The notes beneath the pieces are model-generated. The model was not told the DNA's origin, made no database searches, and saw nothing but the letters and a program-made list of their open reading frames with translations. Shown piece after piece: positions 53,100 to 61,366 of a DNA stretch of 63,489 nucleotides. How positions within the stretch are numbered: the stretch's first letter is position 1; each line of letters starts with the position of its first letter. The DNA is taken from assembly GCA_016928955.1 (NCBI GenBank), contig JAFGJV010000058.1, positions 1 to 63,489 on the forward strand. The letters are read 5' to 3'. The stretch is from Spirochaetales bacterium (lineage in GTDB: Bacteria; Spirochaetota; Spirochaetia; Treponematales; UBA12059). A program made the position numbers and the translations under genes.

Positions 53100-54182
53100 C
53101 TACTGTATCTTCAGCGTGGACAGGGCTATGAGGGCAAAGAGTCCGCCCAAAATCCAAAATCTAGTCACTACCTTGGTTTCCTTCCAGCCGGACAGCTCAA
53201 AATGATGGTGCAGGGGTGCCATGCGGAACACGCGCTTGCCCTTGGTCAGCTTGAAATACAGCACCTGGATGACCACGGACAGCTCTTCCATGATGAACAC
53301 GCCCCCGATAACGAAGAGGAGCACTTCCTTCTTTACCACCAGCGCCAGGATGGCCAGGACGCCGCCCAGGCTCAGGGAGCCTACGTCGCCCATGAACACT
53401 TCTGCCGGGTGCGCGTTGAACCACAAAAAGCCCACGCAGGCCCCGAGCAGGGCCAGCACGAACACGGTCAGCTCGCCCGCGCCCCGCACAAAGGATATAC
53501 CCAGGTACTCCGCCCAGTCTGCGCGGCCGGATATGTAGGTGATGATGCCCACGGCTATCACGGCCATGATCACCAGGCCCGTGGCCAGGCCATCCAGGCC
53601 GTCGGACAGGTTGACCGCGTTGGACCAGCCGACTATGTAGATGACGGCCAGGGGCACCCAGAACACGCCCAGGTCCAGGACGGCTGTCTTGAAAAACGGC
53701 AGGTAAAGCTTGGTGGTGTCCTCGGTGGGGTTCAGGTAGAGGGCCAGGGCCACGCCGAGGGCGACCACGGCCTGTCCCAGGAGCTTGCCGCGCGCCGGGA
53801 GGCCGTCCGAGTTCTTCCGCTTGATCTTGAGCCAGTCGTCCAGGAAACCGACAAACCCCAGGCCGAGCATGCCGGCCAGGCATATCCACACGTAGCGGTT
53901 GTGCAGGTCCACCCACAGGATGGTGGCCGTGGTGACTGCAGACAGCATGAGCACACCGCCCATGGTGGGGGTGCCCGTTTTCACCAGATGGGTCTGGGGA
54001 CCGTCCGTCCTGACCGCCTGGCCGAATTTCACCTTGCGCAGGAGTTCGATAATGGCCGGTCCCAGGAGAAAGGCTATCAGGAGGGCGGTCACCGCGGCAT
54101 AGGCGGATCGGAAGGTGAGATACTTGAAGACGTTGAGCGGCGTGAAGAATTTGACCAGGGGATACAGCCATTCAAGAAACAT
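53100..54182 (-). CDS. mraY: Phospho-MurNAc-pentapeptide transferase MraY
   Basis: 360 residues, ten membrane helices; makes lipid I from UDP-MurNAc-pentapeptide and undecaprenyl phosphate. Conserved motifs: THLVKTGTPTMGG, the Asp pair region LGFVGFLDDWLKI, NLSDGLDGLATG, FNAHPAEVFMGDVGSLSLG and the histidine loop APLHHHFELSGW. The ATG at 54182 overlaps murF by 11 bases; the upstream part of the frame is noise. Confidence 0.96.
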   Translation of the reverse strand: MFLEWLYPLVKFFTPLNVFKYLTFRSAYAAVTALLIAFLLGPAIIELLRKVKFGQAVRTDGPQTHLVKTGTPTMGGVLMLSAVTTATILWVDLHNRYVWICLAGMLGLGFVGFLDDWLKIKRKNSDGLPARGKLLGQAVVALGVALALYLNPTEDTTKLYLPFFKTAVLDLGVFWVPLAVIYIVGWSNAVNLSDGLDGLATGLVIMAVIAVGIITYISGRADWAEYLGISFVRGAGELTVFVLALLGACVGFLWFNAHPAEVFMGDVGSLSLGGVLAILALVVKKEVLLFVIGGVFIMEELSVVIQVLYFKLTKGKRVFRMAPLHHHFELSGWKETKVVTRFWILGGLFALIALSTLKIQ

Positions 54183-55572
54183 GCGTGCCTCCGATCGACC
54201 TGAGCGCGTCAACCAGGCGTTCGAGCGCCATGGAGCGGCTGGCCTTGAGCAGGACCAGGTCGCCCTCGCGCGCCACAGCCTTGACGGCCTGGGCCAGGTC
54301 ATCGTAGTTGTCGAAATGGTATGAAGCCTTGCCGACCCTGAGGGCTTCCTCGTGGGCCGGCCGGGTCTCGTCGCCATAGAAATACAGGAGCTCTGCCTTG
54401 GAAACGGCGGCGGCGGCTCCCACGCGGCGGTGGGCGGCGTCGCTCTCCGCGCCGAGTTCCTTCATGGAGCCGAGCACGTATATCCGGCGGCCGGCCTCGG
54501 CATCGTCGCAGAACGCGATGGCCGCCAGGGCGCTTTCCGCGTTGGCGTTGTAGCTGTCGTTGACAATGGTCACCGGCCCACGGATGATCTCCGAGCGCCC
54601 GGCCAGGGGAAGCGCTGACGCAAGGCCGTCTCTCACGTCATCCGCGCCCGCGCCGTACAGCTCGGCCACGCGGATGGCTGCCAGGGCGTTGAGGAGGTTG
54701 TGGCCACCGGGCAGGGCCAGCCGCGCGTTCACGCCGCGGTAACGCAGGAGCCAGCCCTCAAGCCCGAGCGAACGGGCTCCCTCAAAGCCGTCCACGGAGC
54801 GCGGCCCGAATGTCAGGCAGCGGCCGCGAACGCCCGCGCACAGGCGGTCGCGGAACGGGTCGTCCTCCCAGACGATCAGCGTCTGCGAGCCGGTAAAGCG
54901 CGAGGCGATTTTCCGTTTTTCGTCAGCTATGCCCTCGCGCGTGCCGCCCAAAAGCCCTATATGGGCGCTGCCTATGTTGTTGATGACGGCGCAGTCTGGC
55001 TCCCACACGCCCGCAAGGATATCCATCTCTCCGGAGTGGTTGATGCCCAGCTCGAATACGGCCGCCGTGTGCTCGGGCCGTAAGAGGAACACCGATGCCG
55101 GAAGGCCTATCTCGGAATTCATGTTGCCCGGATTGCGGGCCACCGGGCGGGAACGCGCCAGTATGGCCGCCGTCAGTTCCTTGACCGTGGTCTTGCCCGA
55201 TGATCCAGTGACGCCTATGCGTTTAAGGGAAGGGAAAAGCTTTCTATATTCGGTGGCCGCCCTCTGGAGGGCGGCAAGGGGATCGTCTGCGCATATGACG
55301 GCCGAACTATAGGCGGCCAGGGCGGAGGCGCCGCGCTCGCGGTACCATTGGCCAGACACCAGGACGGCGGCCGCTCCGGACGCGCAGGCGGACGCTGCGT
55401 AGTCGTGCCCGTCCACCCGTTCGCCGCGCAGGGCAACGAACAGGACGCCGGGGCCCGCCGCGCGCGAGTCGGTTTCCACCCTCTCTATGGGGGCGGAACC
55501 GGGCCGCTCAAGGCGCGCGCCGGACGCGCGAGAGAACCACTGGCTGTCACAGGCCCGAGGCGTCTCCCCCAT
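54172..55572 (-). CDS. murF: UDP-MurNAc-tripeptide--D-Ala-D-Ala ligase MurF
   Basis: 466 residues; adds D-Ala-D-Ala to complete the wall pentapeptide. The ATP loop is GVTGSSGKTTVKEL, followed by NPGNMNSEIGLP and ELGINHSGEMDIL, and the C-terminal Mur-ligase motif NDSYNANAESALAAI. It provides the substrate for MraY, the next gene. It overlaps ftsL by 26 bases at its start; a later start cannot be excluded. Confidence 0.94.
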   Translation of the reverse strand: MGETPRACDSQWFSRASGARLERPGSAPIERVETDSRAAGPGVLFVALRGERVDGHDYAASACASGAAAVLVSGQWYRERGASALAAYSSAVICADDPLAALQRAATEYRKLFPSLKRIGVTGSSGKTTVKELTAAILARSRPVARNPGNMNSEIGLPASVFLLRPEHTAAVFELGINHSGEMDILAGVWEPDCAVINNIGSAHIGLLGGTREGIADEKRKIASRFTGSQTLIVWEDDPFRDRLCAGVRGRCLTFGPRSVDGFEGARSLGLEGWLLRYRGVNARLALPGGHNLLNALAAIRVAELYGAGADDVRDGLASALPLAGRSEIIRGPVTIVNDSYNANAESALAAIAFCDDAEAGRRIYVLGSMKELGAESDAAHRRVGAAAAVSKAELLYFYGDETRPAHEEALRVGKASYHFDNYDDLAQAVKAVAREGDLVLLKASRSMALERLVDALRSIGGTHVS

Positions 55573-55855
55573 CGGCCCTCTCCCCTCCCGGCTGAACCAG
55601 GATTCTCAACGTCGTTTTGGGGCTGACCATGCGGTAGCCCTCGGCGTCGGCCATGGACTCGTCCACGCGGGAACGAGCTCCGGCCACCGCCACATTGGAG
55701 AGGAGTTTCCGGTTTTCCTCGACCCATTCCGACTGGACGTCTTCAAGCCTTTCCAGTTCCGCCTCCAGGGCGCGGTACCGGCCAGACTGGGCGGCCAGGG
55801 CGATCAGGGCAAGGCTCAGGGTCAGGAGCGCGATTGGGGTCAGGACTCGTCTCAT
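55547..55855 (-). CDS. ftsL: FtsL-like division protein
   Basis: 102 residues: one membrane helix (about 4-24) followed by a short coiled coil (RYRALEAELERLEDVQSEWVEENRKLL) and a variable tail. No strong sequence signature exists for FtsL; the call rests on topology, size and the position between rsmH and murF. ATG 55855 is preferred to the start 24 bases upstream because the membrane helix then begins near the N-terminus. Confidence 0.75.
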   Translation of the reverse strand: MRRVLTPIALLTLSLALIALAAQSGRYRALEAELERLEDVQSEWVEENRKLLSNVAVAGARSRVDESMADAEGYRMVSPKTTLRILVQPGGERADGGDASGL

Positions 55856-55902
55856 CGTTCGCCTTCCGGGGACGGGCACGCGGCGACATCAGCCTTACGG
55901 CG

Positions 55903-56853
55903 TCAATCGGCCGCCCTGGCCGCGCGGAGCTTGGCGCTGCGCGACGCGGGGTTTGCCTCGACCTCGTCGTTCCCAGGCTCCACCGGTTTGGGTGTCAGGA
56001 TGACAAGGCTCCGCCGTCCCTCTGTCCGAGGTATCGGCTCGGCCTCGTCCTTCCTGTACCTGTTGCGGGCCCGTTTTTCGGCCCGCTCGCGGAAGGCGAG
56101 CTTGACGATACGATCCTCCAGGGAATGGAAACTGATGGCCCCTATCACCCCGCCGGGGGCCAGGCTCTCGATGGCGGCGTCCAGGGCCCGGGCTATGCGC
56201 CCGAGCTCGTCGTTCACCGCTATCCGCAGGGCCTGAAACGTCCTTGTGGCCGGATGCGTCCTGCCGTAGCGCGCTTTTGGCGGCACGGCGGCCCGAACCA
56301 GCTCGGCAAGGCGCCGGGCAGAGTCGATGGGAACCACTCTCCGTTCGCGTTCTATCGCCTGGGCGATACGCCACGCGAAGGGTTCCTCCCCGTAGTCCTC
56401 CAGGATCCTGGCAAGTCCACGCGCGTCCATTTCGTTCACAAGATCCGAAGCGGGCCTCCCAGTTGACGGGTCCAGCCTCATGTCCAGGGCCTCCTCGCCC
56501 TGCATGCTGAACCCCCGCTTCGCCTCACGGAAATGGTACATGGATACGCCAAAATCAAAGAGCACGACCCCCGGGCGCTCGTCATCCGCCCGGAAATCCC
56601 CAAAAAACTCGTCAAAAAAACAGCGCCGGAAACTCACCCTGTCCCCGTAGGGCGCAAGGCGCTCCCTGGCCATGGCCTGCATCTCCGGATCCGCGTCCAC
56701 GCCGAGCACGCGCAGGCCGGGATAGCGGTCCAAAAAGGCCGTACTGTGCCCGGCCAGGCCCTGCGTGGCGTCCACCATCAGGCAGTCGGGGCCAGGCGGC
56801 ACCAGGTACTCGAGCGTCTCCCGGAGCAGCACCGGCACGTGGAAAGCTTCCAT
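55903..56853 (-). CDS. rsmH: 16S rRNA (cytosine-1402-N4)-methyltransferase RsmH (MraW)
   Basis: 316 residues. The SAM-binding motif is MVDATQGLAGHSTAFLDRYP with VLGVDADPEM; VLFDFGVSMYHF is the motif IV equivalent and the C-terminal GVIGAISFHSLEDRIVK is the family signature. Second gene of the division cluster, nine bases after mraZ. Confidence 0.96.
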   Translation of the reverse strand: MEAFHVPVLLRETLEYLVPPGPDCLMVDATQGLAGHSTAFLDRYPGLRVLGVDADPEMQAMARERLAPYGDRVSFRRCFFDEFFGDFRADDERPGVVLFDFGVSMYHFREAKRGFSMQGEEALDMRLDPSTGRPASDLVNEMDARGLARILEDYGEEPFAWRIAQAIERERRVVPIDSARRLAELVRAAVPPKARYGRTHPATRTFQALRIAVNDELGRIARALDAAIESLAPGGVIGAISFHSLEDRIVKLAFRERAEKRARNRYRKDEAEPIPRTEGRRSLVILTPKPVEPGNDEVEANPASRSAKLRAARAAD

Positions 56854-56862
56854 GGGCCTTCC

Positions 56863-57306
56863 TTACAGGTTCTGGATGTCGAGGGCCTCGGAAGCCTTCT
56901 CGAACTCGGCTTCGGTTTCCTCGAGCCACGCCTTGTACGCTTCCGCGTCCCAGATTTCCAGGCGGCGGCTGATTCCCAGCACCACGCATTCCTTGTCCAG
57001 CGACGCGTACTCCCGGAGCGACTGGGGCACGGCTATCCGTCCGGCCTTGTCGATCTCGACCTCCTGGGCGGGAGCGATGATGCGCCGCTGGATGATGCGC
57101 GCCTGTTGGTGGAAGAGACTGGTGGACGAAAAGATCTGCTCGGAAAGGCTGGACCAGCGCTCGGGCGTAAACAGCCACAGGCACTTGTCCATGCCCTGGG
57201 TGACGATCAGGACGTTCGTCGGCAAACCGGCCCTCAATTTGGCCGGTAGGGAAAGCCTCCCTTTGTCGTCGAGCGTGTTCCTGAACTCGCCTGTCACCAA
57301 TTCCAT
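56863..57306 (-). CDS. mraZ: Division-cluster regulator MraZ
   Basis: 147 residues with two AbrB-like repeats, each carrying the DxxGR signature (DDKGRLSLP and DKAGRIAVP). MraZ forms a ring and represses its own operon through TGGGN repeats; three such repeats lie just upstream of this gene. First gene of the minus-strand run. Confidence 0.96.
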   Translation of the reverse strand: MELVTGEFRNTLDDKGRLSLPAKLRAGLPTNVLIVTQGMDKCLWLFTPERWSSLSEQIFSSTSLFHQQARIIQRRIIAPAQEVEIDKAGRIAVPQSLREYASLDKECVVLGISRRLEIWDAEAYKAWLEETEAEFEKASEALDIQNL

Positions 57307-57315
57307 ACCACTCGT

Positions 57316-57340
57316 TCCCTTTTTCTCCCACTTTCTCCCA
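57316..57340 (-). promoter_or_regulatory. MraZ operator: three direct repeats
   Basis: On the minus strand TGGGA-GAAAG-TGGGA-GAAAA-AGGGA: three five-base boxes spaced exactly ten bases apart. This matches the known MraZ operator pattern of TGGGN boxes separated by five bases. The third box reads AGGGA and lies where the ribosome site of mraZ would be, so the bound repressor could block both promoter clearance and initiation. Confidence 0.8.
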
Positions 57341-57352
57341 CAAACTGACTAT

Positions 57353-57380
57353 ATACTACCCCATCGCCCCACCTTGTCAA
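57353..57380 (-). promoter_or_regulatory. Promoter of mraZ and the division cluster
   Basis: Minus-strand TTGACA (57380-57375), 16-base spacer, TAGTAT (57358-57353); TATATA two bases further on is an alternative -10 with a 19-base spacer. The -35 is a perfect consensus. The MraZ boxes begin 13 bases downstream, around the start point. Confidence 0.7.
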
Positions 57381-57546
57381 CGAAGCCAGTTGTGAAGAAA
57401 TAACTCGACAGAATCATTTTTCGGGTTTTCGGCTACACACTTGTATAGTAGTTCGTCAGTTTTACGCCGCTTGGCTCATACGGGCCGGCATTTGGGCAAA
57501 AACATGGCGGCTTGTGTATGGAAGACAGAGCGCGTACACTGGGCCC

Positions 57547-57786
57547 ATGACCGTGGAGACGAGATGGCTGGTGTATCCCGACGGGGAAAAACAGGAGACC
57601 GAACGGCTTCTGTCCATGAACGAGCTGGTGGATATGAACGGCTTTCCGTTGTCCCTACCGCCCGCAACGGACAGGATGATAGCCTACCGCGTGTACAAGG
57701 TACGACGCCTGGAGGAACGGGGTTCCCTGGACGTGTTGTTCTATTTAGAGCTGGTGCCCGCCTGGGAACTCAGGTCGATGATGTGA
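57547..57786 (+). CDS. Small conserved-looking hypothetical protein
   Basis: 79 residues, no membrane segment. Sequence features: WLVYPDGEKQETERLL at the start, a central AYRVYKVRRLEERG and a C-terminal VLFYLELVPAWELR, giving an alternating beta pattern typical of a small globular domain. I do not recognise the family. Divergent from mraZ (240-base gap) and convergent with the ComFB-type gene, whose stop is three bases away. An upstream in-frame start at 57514 would add 11 residues. Confidence 0.6.
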   Translation: MTVETRWLVYPDGEKQETERLLSMNELVDMNGFPLSLPPATDRMIAYRVYKVRRLEERGSLDVLFYLELVPAWELRSMM

Positions 57787-57789
57787 TAC

Positions 57790-58485
57790 TCAGGCGGGGA
57801 ACACGTACAGATCTGGCAACTTGTGCACTACCTGCATAGAAAAGGAAGCGTCCGCGCTTGCTTGGGCCGTAACGTCCAGCTCCAGGTAGTGGACCATGGG
57901 CTCGTATCCCTCCACGGCCGTCTCTATGGAAAACGCAAAGTTGCGGACCGCGCCCGTCGCATCCGCCGTGGCAGGCCGCGGCCAGAAAATGAAGGTGCCC
58001 GCCGTGTTCCTCACGATCGGATAGGGATTCTGCCAGTTGGCGTCCATCATGGTCACCAGGGCCCCGTCCTCCTTGAGGCTGACCGTGCCCTGGGCTATGG
58101 GCTCAAAATTGTTGCCGTTGAACAGGCGGCCCATGATGGGCGGTACGTTGAAGGCCGGCCCTGCCGGCAAGGCTTCCGGCTCCAAGCGGCGATCGTGGGG
58201 GTGGTTGGGACGCTTGGCCGAGTTGATCTGGGCCCAGCCCTCCCGTACCAAGGACACCACATCGGCGGTGCGCTGGAGCTTCTCCACGTAATCCATTTCC
58301 GAATACGCCACGCCGCGCCCGGACACCACGTACTCGGGTTTCAGGCGGTTAAGCACGTAACAGGCAACGTCCATCCTGCACTGGGAACAGGTGCACCAGG
58401 ATCCGGCCTGGCCGCGTTCCTCCGCGTCGAACAGCTCGTTGACGGTGGCCTTGACGAGCTCTTCCATCAGGTTGTGGATGTCCAT
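57790..58485 (-). CDS. ComFB-family protein, possible cyclic-dinucleotide receptor
   Basis: 231 residues. The N-terminal 85 or so residues match late-competence protein ComFB: DIHNLMEELVKATVNELFD, the cysteine cluster CTCSQCRMDVACYVLNRLKPEYVVS. The C-terminal region (about 110-231) is a beta-rich domain I do not recognise. Recent work on cyanobacterial ComFB proteins reports cyclic-di-nucleotide binding, so a signalling role is plausible. It overlaps the TtcA-like gene start region by 19 bases and shares its transcript. Confidence 0.75.
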   Translation of the reverse strand: MDIHNLMEELVKATVNELFDAEERGQAGSWCTCSQCRMDVACYVLNRLKPEYVVSGRGVAYSEMDYVEKLQRTADVVSLVREGWAQINSAKRPNHPHDRRLEPEALPAGPAFNVPPIMGRLFNGNNFEPIAQGTVSLKEDGALVTMMDANWQNPYPIVRNTAGTFIFWPRPATADATGAVRNFAFSIETAVEGYEPMVHYLELDVTAQASADASFSMQVVHKLPDLYVFPA

Positions 58486-59243
58486 GCGTCCTCCGGATGT
58501 CCGCCCCGCCCCGTCGGCGCCAGGGCTCGGAACAGGTTCTCCCGTACCAGTGTATCGATTTTAGCCAATTCCGCAAGCACGGGCTTGTACGCCTGCCTTC
58601 TGGACAGGCTGGATCGTGGGCAGGAGTCGGCCAGCACGGGCAGGCCAAGGCGCGACACGAGCGTGCGTATGCTGGACTCCCGCACCATGATCAGGGGACG
58701 CACCAGCGTGTACTGCCCAAAGAAGCCGGCCACCGGCCGCAGGGGCTCCGCCCTGCCCGCCCGCGCCAGGTTCATGATGGCCGTCAGGGCAAAGTCGTCC
58801 AGGTGGTGGCCAAGGGCAACAACGCCGCAGCCCAGGTCCCGCGCCGCCTCGAACAGCACGCGCCTTCTTTCGCGCGAGCACACATAGCAATCCAGGCCGC
58901 CGTCTTTCATGGCGCGAGGCAGGGGCCTCCGCTCCAGGCTGAAAGTCGCGCCCAGGGCCGCGGCCAGGTCATTCAGGGCATTGAGGTCGTCGGGACGGGC
59001 ATCCATGCCTTCCCACTCGACGCGTACCGCGTGTATTCCGTAGTCGTCCTTGACCCTGCGACGCCTGAGGGCCAGGGCCACGAGCAGGGCCAGGGAGTCC
59101 TTGCCGCCAGACAGTCCGACCAGGACCCTGTCGCCGTTGGCCACCATGCCGTAGCGGTGCACCGCCTTGCCCGCGAGCGACAGAAAACGCTGGACATAGC
59201 CCGGGTAGCGGCCGTCCAGGACGGCCCTCAGCTGGTCGTTCAC
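58467..59243 (-). CDS. ttcA: TtcA-like PP-loop tRNA thiolation enzyme
   Basis: 258 residues. The ATP-pyrophosphatase loop is LVGLSGGKDSLALL. A CxxC pair (DCYVCSRERRR) and a later Cys (ADSCPRSSLSRR) match the three iron-sulphur ligands of TtcA, which makes 2-thiocytidine at tRNA position 32. GHHLDDFALTAIMNLARAG is the second conserved block. A related PP-loop enzyme of another specificity cannot be excluded. Its start overlaps the HD gene stop by ATGA. Confidence 0.75.
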   Translation of the reverse strand: MNDQLRAVLDGRYPGYVQRFLSLAGKAVHRYGMVANGDRVLVGLSGGKDSLALLVALALRRRRVKDDYGIHAVRVEWEGMDARPDDLNALNDLAAALGATFSLERRPLPRAMKDGGLDCYVCSRERRRVLFEAARDLGCGVVALGHHLDDFALTAIMNLARAGRAEPLRPVAGFFGQYTLVRPLIMVRESSIRTLVSRLGLPVLADSCPRSSLSRRQAYKPVLAELAKIDTLVRENLFRALAPTGRGGHPEDAWTSTT

Positions 59244-60484
59244 GCCTCCGGGCCCAGGATACTGCGGGCAGCCAGGGCCACGCGGTCCGGCTGCCCGTCG
59301 GTGTACACCCTGAGCACGCGCAGGGATCTGGTGAAGGACGACACCACCTCGGGGCGGAACACGGTGGCGGACTCGGAGAACGAGCCGCCCGATCCGAGCA
59401 CGGGCAGGTCTGACTCAAAGGATATGGGCTCAGGCAGGTCGACGATGACCGAGCGCCCTCGTTCGTCCGCCGGGAGGGCGTCCGTTATGGCCGTTTCCAC
59501 ATCCGCGCGGCTGTCCAGGCTTGCCGCGGCCGCGTGGGCGGGCAAGGCCTCCTCGTAGGGCAGTTCCAGGCAACAGCGCATGAGGGCACCAGACTTGACG
59601 GCGGCTATCATGCCCAGCCTATCGCGGCCTTCCATGAGGGCGTAAAAACCTGCGTCGTCCAGCCCGTACAGGGCATCTGGCTCGAGGGTGCCGGAGGCCA
59701 GGGCGCTTACCACGGCCTTCTTGATCATGGCCGTGGCTGCGCGGACGCCCCGGTGCCAGTACACGGCCTTGTACATCTGGTATTTGCTGAACAGCACGGC
59801 CTCGACCGCCATGACGCCGCGCCCGTCCACGCCGGGCCGTCCGTCGTCGCCCATCCCGATATGCTGCAGCACAAAATCAACGTCCTGCAGGCCGTAGGGC
59901 ACGCCGCAAGCCCAGGCGTCGCGGTTGAGGTAATCCAGCTTGTCCGGGTCCAGGACACCGGACAACAGGCGCCTAAAGAGGCCGAGCCAGGGCGCGTCCG
60001 CGCTGGGAGCGGGCAGGTCCTGGTCGACGATAGCCGCCACCAGCTCCGGATCGGCACCGGCCCCGCGGATGAACGGCGACAGGGAGCCTGTCACGATCCT
60101 GGCGGTCAGCGCCTCGTGCTCGGCCAGGGGCAGTTCCTTAAGGGAATGGGCGTAGGGGAAATGCCCAAGGTCGTGGCAGAGCGCGGCCAGCAGGAAAGCC
60201 CGTGCAGATGCCTGATCCATGCCGTCCAGGCAGCCTGTCGAGGCCAGGGCAGACAGCTGGCGCCTGGCCATCTCGTACACGCCTATGGAGTGGGCGCGGC
60301 GCGTGTGGGTGGCGCCGGGATACACCAGATGGGCCGGCCCGAGCTGGAGTATGCGCGACAACTGCACGAATTCGGGCGCTTCTATGACCGGCAGGAAGGA
60401 CGGCGGTAGCAGTATGTTGCGCCAGATGGGATCGCGCACGGGCTCCGTAAAAGCGGTGCCAAACAGCCTGGAATCGTCGAACAT
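59240..60484 (-). CDS. HD-superfamily phosphohydrolase (dNTPase-like, COG1078 type)
   Basis: 414 residues. The metal-binding HD set is visible: His in YPGATHTRRAHSIGVYEMA, the HD pair in CHDLGHFPYAHSL and the Asp in DPDKLDYLNRDAW. This pattern is that of SAMHD1-like and YwfO-type hydrolases, which cleave dNTPs or related nucleotides; the substrate here is unknown. ATG 60484 has AGGGGG upstream and is preferred to the start 33 bases earlier, which would overlap the promoter. Confidence 0.82.
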   Translation of the reverse strand: MFDDSRLFGTAFTEPVRDPIWRNILLPPSFLPVIEAPEFVQLSRILQLGPAHLVYPGATHTRRAHSIGVYEMARRQLSALASTGCLDGMDQASARAFLLAALCHDLGHFPYAHSLKELPLAEHEALTARIVTGSLSPFIRGAGADPELVAAIVDQDLPAPSADAPWLGLFRRLLSGVLDPDKLDYLNRDAWACGVPYGLQDVDFVLQHIGMGDDGRPGVDGRGVMAVEAVLFSKYQMYKAVYWHRGVRAATAMIKKAVVSALASGTLEPDALYGLDDAGFYALMEGRDRLGMIAAVKSGALMRCCLELPYEEALPAHAAAASLDSRADVETAITDALPADERGRSVIVDLPEPISFESDLPVLGSGGSFSESATVFRPEVVSSFTRSLRVLRVYTDGQPDRVALAARSILGPEA

Positions 60485-60500
60485 GAGTCCCCCTTCCGCC

Positions 60501-60529
60501 TTGCCTGACCGTACCAAGCACGATACTAT
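60501..60529 (+). promoter_or_regulatory. Promoter of the lipoprotein gene, with almost no leader
   Basis: TTGCCT (60501-60506), 17-base spacer, TACTAT (60524-60529). The ATG follows nine bases later at 60539, so transcription would start at or very near the start codon. The -10 overlaps that of the divergent HD gene. Confidence 0.5.
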
Positions 60530-60533
60530 AGCA
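60525..60533 (-). promoter_or_regulatory. Extended -10 promoter of the HD-ttcA-comFB operon
   Basis: Minus-strand TGCTATAGT: TGn extension plus TATAGT. It shares five base pairs with the -10 of the opposite promoter. The start codon at 60484 is 40 bases downstream. Confidence 0.5.
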
Positions 60534-60538
60534 CGCGC

Positions 60539-61333
60539 ATGAAACAGCCGTCACCGAGCGGAGCGCTCGCCGCCACAGCCTTGTTGTGCCTCTTGCTGGC
60601 AGCCTGCCCCAGGACCGGGGATACCCAGGCCCCCGGGAACGGCTCCCTGCCCGAGACGGTGCGAATCGAACCCGGGAACGCAGGCTCGGACACGACGCCC
60701 GAACCGCCGGCGCCCCTCCCCGAGCCCCCGGCCGTTGAGACAGCCGATGAAAGCGGCGCACCCAGAGGCGCCGTGCCCCTGGAACCCGGCCTGCCGCGGC
60801 CGCCGCTCGGACAGAACTCGGCCCAGGCTGACCCAAAGCCCAAACAGCCGGGGCCGCCCGTAACCAGCGCCCTTGGCGGCCACGAGCGCTTCCTGACGCG
60901 CCGCCCCCTGGACCTGACACCCGCCCGCGATTTCCAGCTCGGGCTCCTGGCGTCGGGCACGGAACCGGGGTACGCGCCCGTATCCGCCCTGGCCGCAGGC
61001 CTTGCCAAACGCGTGCTGCCGGCGTCGGCCTTTACCGGGGACGCGTATGCGGTGGCCTTTGGCCTGTATGCCGACGCCCTCGGTTCGGCCGCTGAGCCCG
61101 CGGATGTGCGCGTGGCCGCCCCCCAGGCCGCCCCCGGCGGGGGCCAGTGGTACGAGCTGGCCATACTCGGCACGGGCTACCGCGTACTTGCCGGCGCCCT
61201 GGCCTATCCCCAGGAAAACAGCGCCTGGCTGATAGAGCATTTCGAGCTGGACACGGCCGCCTTTGGCCGCGAGCGCCCGAGCACGGAGTCCTGGGACCCC
61301 TACGCCACGCCCGCGCCCCGCCCCTGGAAATAG
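60539..61333 (+). CDS. Hypothetical lipoprotein
   Basis: 264 residues. Signal peptide with lipobox LAAC (Cys23). A long Pro/Glu/Ala-rich linker (about 25-115) precedes a globular part (about 118-250) I do not recognise. The ending is Pro-rich (YATPAPRPWK). No clear ribosome site precedes the ATG, in line with a leaderless mRNA. 33 bases before the second PilZ gene, so the two are probably co-transcribed. Confidence 0.75.
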   Translation: MKQPSPSGALAATALLCLLLAACPRTGDTQAPGNGSLPETVRIEPGNAGSDTTPEPPAPLPEPPAVETADESGAPRGAVPLEPGLPRPPLGQNSAQADPKPKQPGPPVTSALGGHERFLTRRPLDLTPARDFQLGLLASGTEPGYAPVSALAAGLAKRVLPASAFTGDAYAVAFGLYADALGSAAEPADVRVAAPQAAPGGGQWYELAILGTGYRVLAGALAYPQENSAWLIEHFELDTAAFGRERPSTESWDPYATPAPRPWK

Positions 61334-61366
61334 GCGGCAAAGAGCGCCATACTTCATTTCCTAATC

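Noticed and set aside
57441-57839. 132-codon open frame near the mraZ divergent region
   Set aside because: Overlaps the 79-residue gene in another frame and the ComFB-type gene on the opposite strand; the 79-residue frame has a more protein-like composition.
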